Origin: Eustoma russellianum
Lineage: Eukaryota > Streptophyta > Magnoliopsida > Gentianales > Gentianaceae
DNA: 64,000 nucleotides
Direction of reading: 5' to 3'
Assembly: GCA_036186865.1 (NCBI GenBank)
Contig: AP025075.1
Coordinates: 17,074,019-17,138,018 of the forward strand
Part shown: in pieces, positions 26,701 through 38,700 of the stretch
Position numbering within the stretch: position 1 is the first letter of the stretch
How the letters are laid out: each line of letters opens with the position of its first letter
Translations under genes and position numbers: made by a program
The notes under the pieces: model-generated
What the model saw: the letters and a program-made list of their open reading frames with translations, nothing else
What the model was told of the DNA's origin: nothing
Databases searched by the model: none

Positions 26701-29700
26701 AAAAAATTCTGTTTTTGGGCAGAATGTAGAATTGAACTCCGTGATCACCGTGGTACCTTCAATTTCAAGAAACATCCTTGGATTAGTGAGAATTTGGCCA
26801 GAAACAAAACTAGGGTTAGGCAAATTAGGGTTTTTGGCTAATTTGGGGATTTTCATGAATTGGATTAGGGATTTTGGTTTGAGGGGTCAATTGAGGCTGT
26901 TTATGAGGTGTTTAAATGATTTTTGGGTGCTGATGAATTTCGGCCTGGGGTAGGTGCGGCCAGTAGGGGGTGGGGATAGGCGTGGCCTGGGAGGGGGGTT
27001 GGCTGAAACTGTTTTTTTGTCAGATGGGCTGAATGCTGAAGATTGATACTTGAACAAAGATTAATGTATGAATTCAGTCACAATATGAAATCAAGCCACA
27101 TAAAAATCAAAATCCACCAATAGCTTCGGTAGCAACAATGTTGAATATGACTAGGTGGCTTTTTGGATAATGTAGGCAAATATTTGTGATGTTGAATTTC
27201 AATCCTAAATCAACGATCCTAAATGTTCAAGTTAAAGAAAGATGCAATATTTTTTTTTGAAATAAATCGGCTAAAGAATATATATATTTTTTGTTTTTGA
27301 TAATGAAAAGAAACGTGTATGAGGAAAAGAAAAATAAAATTCAGATTATGGATGAAGAATAAATGAAAAGAAAATGCAGGATAGTTGGTGGAATTGAGTG
27401 ACCTGGGGCTCTGATACCAATTTGATGCTAGTTGACAAGCGTAGGATCCACTCTTCCACCTCCAACAATCTTCCCACAAGGGTTTAGGCACAAAGAAGTA
27501 AACTTCTTTTTGCTTCCGTTGTGCAGAAATTGCCGGCTTAAAGCAATACCTTAGATTCAAGTGTGCTTTTATAGGCAAACCTTCAAGGCCCTCCTAGATG
27601 GTCACTTCAACCCTTCGCAATCACCCTCAATTTGCTCAAGATTGAGAGATATTAGCCTTGATTTTTAGTGCAAAATCAAGAAAACAAAGTTTCAGTCACT
27701 TGGAGAAGAAAACACACAAAATGTTATTGATAAAAGGGTGGTATAGGCCGGTGGCCTTGAGGTCTTAATATAGGCTGAAAATTTCAGCCAAAAAACAATC
27801 AAAAAGGAAAAAATAATCTCTATCTAAAACCTACCAAAAAGCTAAAAGAGATAAATTGCAATTTTCCTAAAAGAACTATCTTGAAAATGGAATATTCCTT
27901 CTCCTACTAATGCAGCCGATTTCTTGCTTCTTTGATGGACTTTGGAGATCAATTTTTATGGCATGATAATCTTATCTCAATCTTCAAAAGGTTGATTGCA
28001 ATCCTATCTTGATTGGTTTTGGAATTATCTCAAATTCTCCTCCTTTTCCTTCCTTTTTGCCGTATCAAACCGTGGTCTGGAAAGGCCTAAAACGACCTCA
28101 GCCACCGACTTCTGTAGTATACCGCTACACTGTTTTTGAAGTGCTGATCAATTTGCGCTTGTTTATTATTGTAGGGGAGAGTATATTAGTCAATTTAATG
28201 TAAAATTATGGAGGGAATGAAGATATGGCCGTTGTATGTCAGCTCAATGCGACATGTCATGTTTTAATGCATTTTCCCACTTTTAACCCAAACATTAAGG
28301 TATCTAAGGGTGTATTTTAAAACATTAAGGGGGCAAAGCGGATTACGCTAAACATGAGGGGTGTTAAAGGTAATTAACCCTTTCTTTTTTCTCTTTTCTG
28401 GTGAAGGAAAAGCTCTTGTACCTCACTCATTCAATTCAGGCTATAACAGTTCCTATAACTAGTCTATTTTTGTGCATCCGTCGTGTTGTTGTCCCTCTTC
28501 TACCTTGTCATGCTTCCATGATTCCCTTTTTTCTAGTCACAAGAAAAGAGAAAAAGACAAAGGAGAAGATAAGACATTGTCTAATGCCTTTGTGCATCCG
28601 TCGTGTTGTTGTCCCTCTTCTACCTTGTCATGCTTCCATGATTCCCTTTTTTCTCGTCACAAGAAAAGAGAAAAAGACAAAGGAGAAGATAAGACATTGT
28701 CTAATGCCTAGTCACGTGATTTCATGTCAAAAGAACATCATTGCACCTCCTGAATTGTAACTATTAAAGCCCTCCTTTTCAATCCCTAGTTCCTTAAATT
28801 TCCAGTTTCTTTTGCATAACTGACTTTTCACTCTCAACTGACTGTTTTCCATTACTTTAAGAAGAATTTCTCACTGTCCTGCCGATCTTCATCTGTTTTT
28901 TCTTCCTGGGATTGGTTGTCAACCTTTATTTGATTTTTTCAGCATTTCAACATGCAACTTTCTTGATAATGGGTCGTGCGAGCATTCTTCGTAGCATCTC
29001 TAATATAACAATACTTCAGTTGCTTGGTTTGTTTCATGAAACAGAGTGTTAACCTGAAAATCCTTTTTTCTTCTTCCTATGTAAACTAGCAATCATTTCA
29101 TTCATATGGGAAATGAATCCTAAAAGTAAACATAAAGGGATTACAAAATTATCTACCCGGCACCCTAAGAGACCCTGTTACATTTAAGAGCAAAGGCAAC
29201 CCTTATCCCTAACCAGGATTAGGGGTGGATGCTGGACGGTTCTTATGGCCGAATTTGATCCACACCCATTCACGTGAACAACGACAATAATCCTTTTTGG
29301 CTACAAAATTAGAAAAAGGAGCCAATATCCCCCAGCCGCCTCTACTCTTATAGATCTTTTTTTACATCAATGAAAATTTAATTTACAAAATGAGAAAACC
29401 CATGTCCCCCTTTTACACTCTTGAAAACACCTTCTGACCTATTTGCCATTTCATAAAAATTTCTTAATTTGTCCCAAGCTTCCCTGCATCTTTTGAAGTG
29501 CCAAGAAAGTCTAATACTAGTAAGTGTTCTCTTGACCCTTCAGGCTGGTTACTCCTTTGATGAAATGAAATCTTTGGTTTCTTTCCTGTGTCCTGCGACA
29601 TGACATAGCTGTAGCAGCAATTGTTAACGACACTATAATTCTGAAACTTGGTTTGTCACTCCTCTCTCATTGGTCATTCTATCACCTAGTTTCACTGAAA

Positions 29701-32700
29701 GAGGATTCTACTCATATAATAAAATATTTAATATATGGGGACACAATCTTGCTGAATAGGACAAGTAAAGCACCAACTTTTGTAGGTTTCATTTAAATTA
29801 CCATGCAGGAGATGCTGATTCTTGCTCACCCCCCACCCCCAATAAAGAAAAACTCACATAAATTTTAGTTATTTATCTTGGGTGCTAAATCATTTCCATC
29901 AGGCCAACCAAAATGTAACAGCAAAGGCAAACCTTTTTTAGGTCTAAACGATTTGAGCGAGCGGTCTGTTACCTGGAACCTTCTGTTTAGGTCATCACAT
30001 TTGTCAACACAACACATGTACGGGTGTGGGGTTTGTATTGGATCCTTTTGCATAATACCTGGGTGCATTGAACAGAGGTCCTTCTTTGTCAAGTATTGAA
30101 GTCATTGGGAATCATCACTTGTGCTATTTTCACTGCATATTTCCTGAAGGTGGCTTGTCTGTTTTGGCTGAATGAGAAGGAAAGAGGTCGAAGGTTACAT
30201 CATTTTCTTAGTCAACTGGAGAAAAGGAAGGTCTAATGATGAATATCAGGCAGATTAGCGATCAGGGAAGGAATGAAAAGATGTATTGATGGACGGATAA
30301 GAGCAAACAGAAAAAGAAAGGCCAAAGAAGAAGAAAGAAATGAAACGGTGCCGATTGACCTTTTCAGGAAGAGAGTCTGAAATTAAATGTGTTAATTAAG
30401 AGGAGGAAGAGAAAGCAAAAAATAAAGAAATTGAATAGGTGGTTGGTGGCCATTTATGAAATTAAAAGTTTTATCTCATTTGCTGAGTTGTCTTTTCTTT
30501 TGGAAGAAAAGTTGTGGTTCATATTAAGTTTATTTTTTGTAGATGTTAATTTTTCAATTTCCTTCTATATTAAAGGTATCTATGCCCTCATGATCCGAAT
30601 CTTTTTATGTGTCCCCGTGTCCTGGTTTTTATGAATTATAGAATCCGACACCTGCATGTGTGTCTATATCTGACACCCATACCCGAGCCAAGTAACTCGG
30701 GAGGCAGGACTTCCCGCAAATCCTGTCTCTAAATTTCAATAGCACTTTTTACATTCACCTTTGGGACTTCTTGGAGTCGGCAACCAAGTAAATTCTGAAT
30801 GCTATCTACTTAATATAGCCTAAGAGGAGCTGTCTGCAAAATCTGCCTCCGGGCTACAAAGCATTTTTTTTTCCATTTCTCGTTCATTAATTGCACTGGT
30901 GGCAAGGGCGTTAATGCAATTCCATTTTTGTAAAGTTACAATAATTGTTAAGACAGCCTAAAATAGAAATGGGACAATATTTTTGGGACGGAGGGGACTA
31001 TGCGTGTGTATTTTTGTATGTATTTTGGAATTCAATCCGTCAAATGTGATGTTGACAAAAAATTTGCTAATTTCTTTTGCAGTATGGAGACGATTACTCT
31101 TGGGGACAAAAGGATAGGGATCAAGACAAGTGTCTTAGAGGAGAAAGCTACGGCTTGTAACATGCTGTGTTGTTATGCGGACGAGTTAAAAGAGGGCTTC
31201 TACCCATGGATCGATCAAGTTTGTTGCCAGAACTCTGATTGAAATTCTTTTGTTCTATTATCACTTCCTGTAAATACAGGTGATGGGTCTGTCAATATGT
31301 AATTAGGTTGCTCCAATATTAGTTCCTCTTCTCAAATTTTACTTCCACGAGGAAGTCAGAAGAGCTGCTGTTTCAGGTGAAATTTGTGTAATGCCGAAGA
31401 TTCAATTCTTCTCCATTTTCAATTTATTTTCCATTTCTCTCTCTCTCTCCCCCCGTACCCCACGTAGATGCAGACACACACACACTAAAAAAAAAACAGT
31501 GTGTTCCGACTCTGATTTTTCTTGTGCAGCCATGCCTGAATTGTTGCGTTCAGCAAAGTTAGCCATTGAAAAAGGGATTGTTCAAGGCCGTAACGAGACA
31601 TATGTGAAACAGTTGACTGACTTTATAATACCTGCAATGGTGGAAGCTTTGCATAAGGTGGTCTTACTGTTGCATCCTCTTCCATTTCTACTCATCATGT
31701 AACTCCTATGACACACTTTTGTTACTGAGGGATATCCTTTTCAAGTTTTGCAGGAACCTGATACCGAAATAAGTGCAAATATGTTGGATGCTTTGAACGA
31801 GTGCCTGGAGGTTGGTGTTTACTATCAGTGTTCTACTCTAGTGTGGTCTGATGTTTCAAAGTACATTTATAGGACAAAAAAGGCTCCTATCTAGTTAGGA
31901 CTTTTGTTTGGTGATCTTCACTGCTAACCGCATTGCTACTTGCTCTCTAGCTTTCTAGAGCTAGATTGTCCTAGTCTCACCTCTGTATTTCTTAATAGCC
32001 AACTGTACTGGCCACCTATCTTGTGAATTTTGCATATATATGAAATTTAAGCCCCCCCCCAAAAAAAAAGAGTACCTTTATAGTAAAGAGCAACTGTGTT
32101 TTCCATTTCCAATAGAGTCAAGTTTATACTATTTTTTGACTCTGGAATATGATAGAATAAAGCCATATGCCACTAAATTGGTTGCGCTTCTTGTGTTGTG
32201 AATTAACAGTCGACCGACACAATACGTAATTTTCATCATGGGTCATCCGGAAACAACCTGTGTGTTTCAGCATATGGATAAAGTTGCGTACATCCGACTC
32301 CCCTCCCTTACATCGTCATAGGCGGGAGTCTCTAAGACAATGCTGCAATGATGTTATTTGTCCAGTAAAGAGCTACCGTGGAAGCCCCTTGGCATCTGTT
32401 GCTCAAAAAATTAATAAATTAGCATATGCCTTACAAAGTGACTGGATTTTTTGCGTAACTGTAGCAATAATCTTTCTTGTTTTCTTCTTGTAGTTGAAAA
32501 TCTGATAAATCATCTCTTTTAGGTAAAAGAGTCCTGCATTTCTCCCATTGTTTATTCATCTGAATATGCATCTTTTCACTACACCCTGGTTCTTTATATG
32601 TTGAAGGGTTTACAATGAACCTTTTGTAGTCGTTGTGTTCATGAAACATATGGAGACATATCTAAGTAGGAAATTGCCTATTACAGTTTACATTTTTTTT

Positions 32701-35700
32701 TGTACAAGTCAATGTACTTGAGGTTAGCTCAACTTTTCATTTCCCTTCTTTTTTGCTGTTAGCTCTCTGGAGCGCTTCTGGGTGAAAGCCATGTCCGGTG
32801 CATTGTTGATGAGATTAAGCAGGTAATTACAGCAAGCTCAAGTAGAAAAAGGGAAAGAGCAGAGAGAGCTAAAGCCGAGGACTTCGATGCAGATGAAGGA
32901 GAATTGCTTAGGGAGGAGAACAAACAAGAAGAGGAAGTCTTTGATCAGGTTTTTCTTTTTAAGACTGATTCTTTGGGTGGAAAAGTTTTGGTGTGAATAA
33001 TGATCTGACATGGAGGATGTACTTATGCTACTTTTATCAGGTTGGTGAAACCTTGGGGACTTTGATCAAGTTATTTAAGTCTGCCTTTCTGCCTTTCTTT
33101 GATGAGTTGTCGCCCTACTTGATGCCTATGTTGGTATGTTCTTGCTCTTTTACTCTGAGCATGTAGTTCAAATCTGAGTGGTCGTGACAAACTATGGTGC
33201 TGAACCCTTCTGGACTGGATGTCTTAAGTACTAATCTAATGAAGCTAGAGATTCTTTTATTCTTATTGTTTTTGTTTTAATTTTTCTTTTATTATTGCTG
33301 GATGTTGATGCATTCTACGTTTTCAAGCTCAATGTCACAAAGTCGTATTTTATTCTCCAGTTGTCTTCAATTTTTAATTTTTTTTTGCAGCCTTTACCTT
33401 TTCAACCTCAATTCTCTCTGTGCACTGGCAGTTTTGTCTCGTCTTAACTGGAGTGTCTTCTCCACTCCATTTTTGAGCTCCTCGTTTTCTCTAGTTTTGT
33501 TCTTGGCATTCAGGAAGGTTGTATTTCTAATGACATTGTTAAAGCCCTCCCAATTGTACTCTAACTAAGACTGTTGCTGACTTTCTAAGTGCCTCTGCGT
33601 GTGTTCAGTCTAAGAGAGGGGAAAATATTTTAAGACTTGAGAATTGTCAGTGTAACTGGATGTGTATTTTTAAATGTGAGAATAACTGCATGGAAGCACA
33701 TAATCATAGTCAAAGGCTGGTTGTGTTAATTGGGAAATTAACGAGGAACAAATTTCTGGATGGAGTAATAGTGCACAAGCCCTCTAATGCAATTATATAG
33801 CTCAGTGTACTTTCTTCGTTGTGAGAACTAGAAGTAAGCCAAAAGAAAAGGGATAGGACAACTAAGACGAAATACAAGTATAGGCACCATTTCATTTGAT
33901 TCTTCATTGGTGGAACATGAGATTAGTGTGATGTGGTTTATTATACCTATGTGAGGAACACTACATAAGTTGGACATGGGATAAGGACTCACTCTAGTTT
34001 GGTATGACGAGGGTCTTTGATAAGACTAGAGGCTAGGGTCTGTTCTGTCTCCGGACCATGTGCTTTTAAATGTTTATGACTACTTTGTTGAAAATTTTGA
34101 ACAGAGCTTACTAGCTTTATAGCAAAAGAGATAACTAGAAGTGGTGATTGCTGATTTCCAATTTCGACATTTGTGCAGGGGAAGGACAAAACTCCTGAGG
34201 AAAGACGGATAGCTATTTGCATCTTTGATGATGTTGCTGAACAATGCCGCGAAGCGGCTCTTAAGTGTGCCTCAAACCTTGTGTTATTTAATAGTTCCTA
34301 ATCATGACTGGCCTTTGATGTCATTGTTCCATTGCATGTGGAAACAGGTATTATGAGACATATCTCCCATTCATTTTGGAAGCTTGTAATGATGAGAGTC
34401 CTGAAGTTCGACAGGTATGGTATCTGTTGGAATTTGTCTGACACAGACAATTAACATTAAAATCATAATTTGATACGTTTGAAAGTGTGTTTTGCATGTA
34501 GCATTCTGGAATGAGTTCACTCTTGTAGATTTAGGTAATGTCAAAGTTTGTGTTTTAGTTTTTCTCAGGTTTATGCCTTTTGTCATTGATACAATTTGCT
34601 TTTGTTCTTTATTCGTCTTCGGAATGACTTGGCATGTTGATTGCAAATTATGTCAAGGTTAAACTCTAGTTCTTGACTAGTGAAGTCAGTTGCAATACTC
34701 AAATCTTTTTATGTTTTGGGGATACGCTTGATCAAATATGTTATTGATTCTCCTCATAGTATATGCCATGTGATGTTGAATTTGGGATTGCCTAAAGAAT
34801 TTGAGTTGAAATTGTTTAGTCTCTTGTTGAATGGAGAAATATTGAATGTAGCACGTTTTATCCTTGAATTAGCCCAGGAATTACTTTTTGGCATTGAAGT
34901 AGGACAACTGATCCTCAAGGATTATCAAGTTTAGTAGGATGACTGGTCCTTAATAATCCAGTGTAGTTATTATTGATTTTTTTTCCAGTATATTCACAAC
35001 GTTGCATCTGTCATACAAACAAAAAAGAACTGTGCTCGAGCTTTATTTAACTAGGTGATATAGACGGTGTCGAGCCTCATCACAATTAAGCGCTCTCTAG
35101 TATCTCTATTATCCCAAGTTTCCAGTTATCCATCAATGAACAGTTTTTCTCTCTTTCAGGCAGCTGTCTATGGACTTGGTGTATGTGCTGAATTTGGTGG
35201 CTCTGTTTTTAAACCTCTTGTTGGAGGTATTACCCGGTGGCTTTCGACTTCTGGCCTTTCCCTCAATTTTCTTTCTTTTCTTTCTCTCTCCCTCTCCTCC
35301 TTTTGTTGTTTTTTTTTTGTTATTTCTTTTTTGGGTTGTGCTGCTGCTTTGATTATGCCTGCATTGACTTCTTTCAGAGGCTCTCTCAATGCTAAATGTT
35401 ATTATAAGACACCCTGATGCTCTGCATCCTGATAATGTAATGGCATATGATAATGCTGTATCGGCACTGGGAAAGATTTGTCAGTTTCATCGGGACTGTA
35501 TCAACTCATCTCAGGTTGGTTGCAAATTTCTTACACTTCCCCCCTGTTTATTGTATTGGATTATGTCTTTATGTCTTAAGTGGATGTATTCTCTTGAGGA
35601 AATATCACGTGTTTTATGAATGCCTTTTTTTATGGTATGCTAGAAGATTGAGTAAGTTCTAGAGGAAGATGTGTAGAAATGGAGGCAATCGAATATTATT

Positions 35701-38700
35701 GATTGACTTAAAAGAATTGTTTACAACACACTCCTATTTATAGATTGATGAGAGGTCAATCCACCCTTTGTATTTATGGTAACTATATCAATTATCTTCT
35801 AACTATGGTAAACCAATATACTCCTATTTATTCTATTCCTACCTTTGGTGATAAATATATTCCTACACTTATAACTCTTGCCTAATTGTAATTGTCACAT
35901 TTATCACACTAAAGTTGTGTAGTGTGCACTAATGAGGCTCCCGGTAATGATCCCGTAAATCCGGGATATTTCTACACCCCCCCTCAAGCTTAGATGTAGA
36001 TATTAATACATCTAAGCTTGGACAATAAATGCTGAAATATCTTGACTGAGACTGGTTTTGTTAGGAGGTCAGCTATCTGGTCTTTTGTTGGGACATGCTT
36101 TAGACTGATGAGTTTGTCTTCGATCTTTTCTCTGATGAAGTGTTTATCCACATCCACGTGTTTAGATTTGTCATGTTGAACTGGATTCTCTGCCATGTTG
36201 ATTGCTGATACATTATCACAATATACTTGGATAGGTTTGTCAAATTGTTGCTTGAGGTCTGTTAAGACTGTCTTGAGCCACATTCCTTCACATACGCCCA
36301 GCGCCAGCGCCCTTAGCTCTGCTTCTGCACTGCTCCTAGCTACCACTCCTTGCTTCTTGCTCCTCCATGTAACTAGGTTGCCCCATACATACGTACAATA
36401 TCCTGTGGTTGATCTTCGATCTGATTTTGACCCTGCCCAATCAGCATCTGTATATACTTTTATACTCCTATCTGATGTCTTTTTAAAGTATAAACCTTGT
36501 CCAGGAGTATTCTTTAGATATCTGATAATCCTCATAGTGGCCTTTAAATGCTCATTAGTAGGATTATGCATGAACTGGCTAATGAAGCTTACAGCATAGC
36601 ATATGTCAGGTCTTGTGTGAGAAATATATATCAATTTTCCCACTAATCTTTGATACCTTAGTTTGTCTACAAGTTTTGTATCCCATACTTCTCTTGGCTT
36701 ATACCCTGGTTCTACTGGTGAAGTGGCTGGTTTACAACCTAACATACCAGTTTCCTTTAGTAAATCCAAAATGTACTTTCTTTGGGATATGCTCATGCCT
36801 TCCTTGTTTCTGGCAACTTCCATGCCAAGAAAGTATCTCAGTTCTCCTAATTCTTTGACTTCAAACTTTTGTGATAGTTTCTTTATGACTTCTTGGATTC
36901 CTTTTTCATTGTTACCTGTGATGATTATATCATCAACATATACAATAAGAACTGTTAATGATCCATTTTCTGAGGTATGTAGAAACAAAGTGTGATCTCC
37001 ATGACATTGTACAAATCCCTGGTCTTTTACTTCTCTAGTAAATCTTTGAAACCAGGCTCTAGGAGACTGTTTCAAACCGTATAAAGATTTTTGCAATTTA
37101 CAAACCATATGTTTGTTTGTTTCATTTGTGAACCCCGGGGGAATATGCATATACACTTCTTCTTGTAGGTTTCCATTTAAAAATGCATTTTTTACATCTA
37201 GTTGATGCAATTTCCAGTCCAAGTTTACAGCAATGGTAAATATGACCCTTACTGTATTGAGTTTTGCTACTGGAGCAAATGTCTCTGAATAATCTATTCC
37301 ATATGTTTGTGTGAATCCTTTTGCTACCAATCTAGCTTTATATCGATTAATTGTTCCATTAGTGTTGTATTTAATGGTAAAAATCCATTTGCACCCTACT
37401 GGTCTAACCCCTTTTGGACGTGGAGTTAGCTTCCAAGTGTCAGTTTTTATTAAAACCTTCATTTCTTCATTTACTGCTTCCTTCCAATGCGGTATTGACA
37501 GTGCTTCATTAATGTCTTTAGGAATCAGTTGTGAGTCTAGGCTACTAGTGAAGGCTTGGAACTCATGACTTAACTTTGAGTATGTCAGGAAGTTATATAG
37601 AGGATGCTTTGTACATTCTCTGGTTCCTTTTCTGAGTGCAATTGGTCTGTCATCAATTTCTTGATTGTCTGGACATAGTTCGTTCCTTTGCGTATGATAT
37701 ACTGAATCCTCTGTATGTATGTTTTGTTCATTTGGTTGAAGAATATTCCTCCTGTTATATACTTTCTGAATGGGAGGTCTTCCTTGTATATTCGTTAGTT
37801 GGTCATTTAATGATTCATTTGAGGGTTGCTCTTGATCACTTAAAGGTTCCACAGGTTGTGTACCTAGGTCAATGAGGTTCCAGATCTCTTCCCGGATTGC
37901 GTCGGTTATTGGCTTTTCATAGAAAGCTTGAGTTTCGTTGAATGTTACGTCAAGTGTTGTGTATACTCGTTTATTGTTTGGACAATAGCATTTGTATCCT
38001 TTTTGAGTTCCAGAGTATCCAATGAACATGCATTTTATGGCTTTTGGGTCGAGCTTGGTTCGATTGTACACGTGTACATATGCTGTGCACCCGAAAGTTT
38101 TAAGAGGCAATTCTGACATTAGACAGTCATATGGATGACTATCTATTAGTGTTTGTCTTGGAGTTTTAAACGCAAGAGTCCTAGATGGCATGCGGTTGAT
38201 GAGATAAGTAGCAGTTAAAACTGCTTCACCCCAATATTGTTTAGGCACATTCATTGAGTTCATGATGGCTCTTGTAACTTCCAATATGTGTCTATTTTTT
38301 CTTTCTGCTACCCCATTTTGTTGGGGTGTATGGACACATGAGGTTTGATGATGTATCCCTTCTTCAGCCATATAGGCTTTTAATGTTTTGTCTAAGTATT
38401 CAGAAGCGTTGTCTGATCTTAGAGTCTTGATATTCGTTCCAAAATGATTTTTTACAAGTTTGTGAAATGTTTTGAAAACAGTTTCTACTTCTGACTTTTG
38501 CTTTAAAAGGTAGATCCATGTTACACGTGTGTGATCATCCACAAAGGTGATAAACCACCGGGTTCCACTGATGTTGGCAATTTGAGATGGACCCCAAATA
38601 TCGGTATGTACCAGATTAAATGGTTTTGACTCTGTATATCGTTTGTTTGAGTAGGAATGCCGAATGTGTTTAGTTAATTGGCTTGTCTCACAAGTTAATG

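Larger units (their letters stand above)
23678..28067 (-). mobile_element. gag-only non-autonomous LTR retrotransposon (TR-GAG type) nested in the Pack-MULE
   Basis: LTRs of 642 and 645 bp (23678-24319 and 27423-28067) with TGAT...ATCA ends are flanked by a perfect 5-bp duplication AACCG (23673-23677 and 28068-28072). A tRNA-Met primer site lies inside the right LTR and a purine tract next to the left one, so it reads leftward. The 3.1-kb interior encodes a gag-like protein (25348-25788) and an unrecognised 331-codon ORF (24356-25351). No protease, RT or integrase is found. It would need another element's enzymes to move. Confidence 0.9.
22760..28380. mobile_element. Pack-MULE (Mutator-like, non-autonomous) in intron 7
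   Basis: Terminal inverted repeats of about 134 bp (22760-22893 and 28246-28380) begin GAGTTAATTACC and GGGTTAATTACC. A 9-bp duplication TTTCTTTTT flanks both ends (22751-22759 and 28381-28389). Long terminal inverted repeats with a 9-bp duplication are the hallmark of Mutator-like elements; the duplication is low in complexity, which weakens it slightly. Without the nested LTR element the body is about 1.2 kb and encodes no transposase. It carries a host-gene fragment at 22951-23348 on the minus strand. Confidence 0.75.

Noticed and set aside
28401..28760. 119-codon ORF in intron 7
   Set aside because: Its length is due to the 120-bp tandem duplication; no similarity recognised and not joinable to neighbouring exons in phase.
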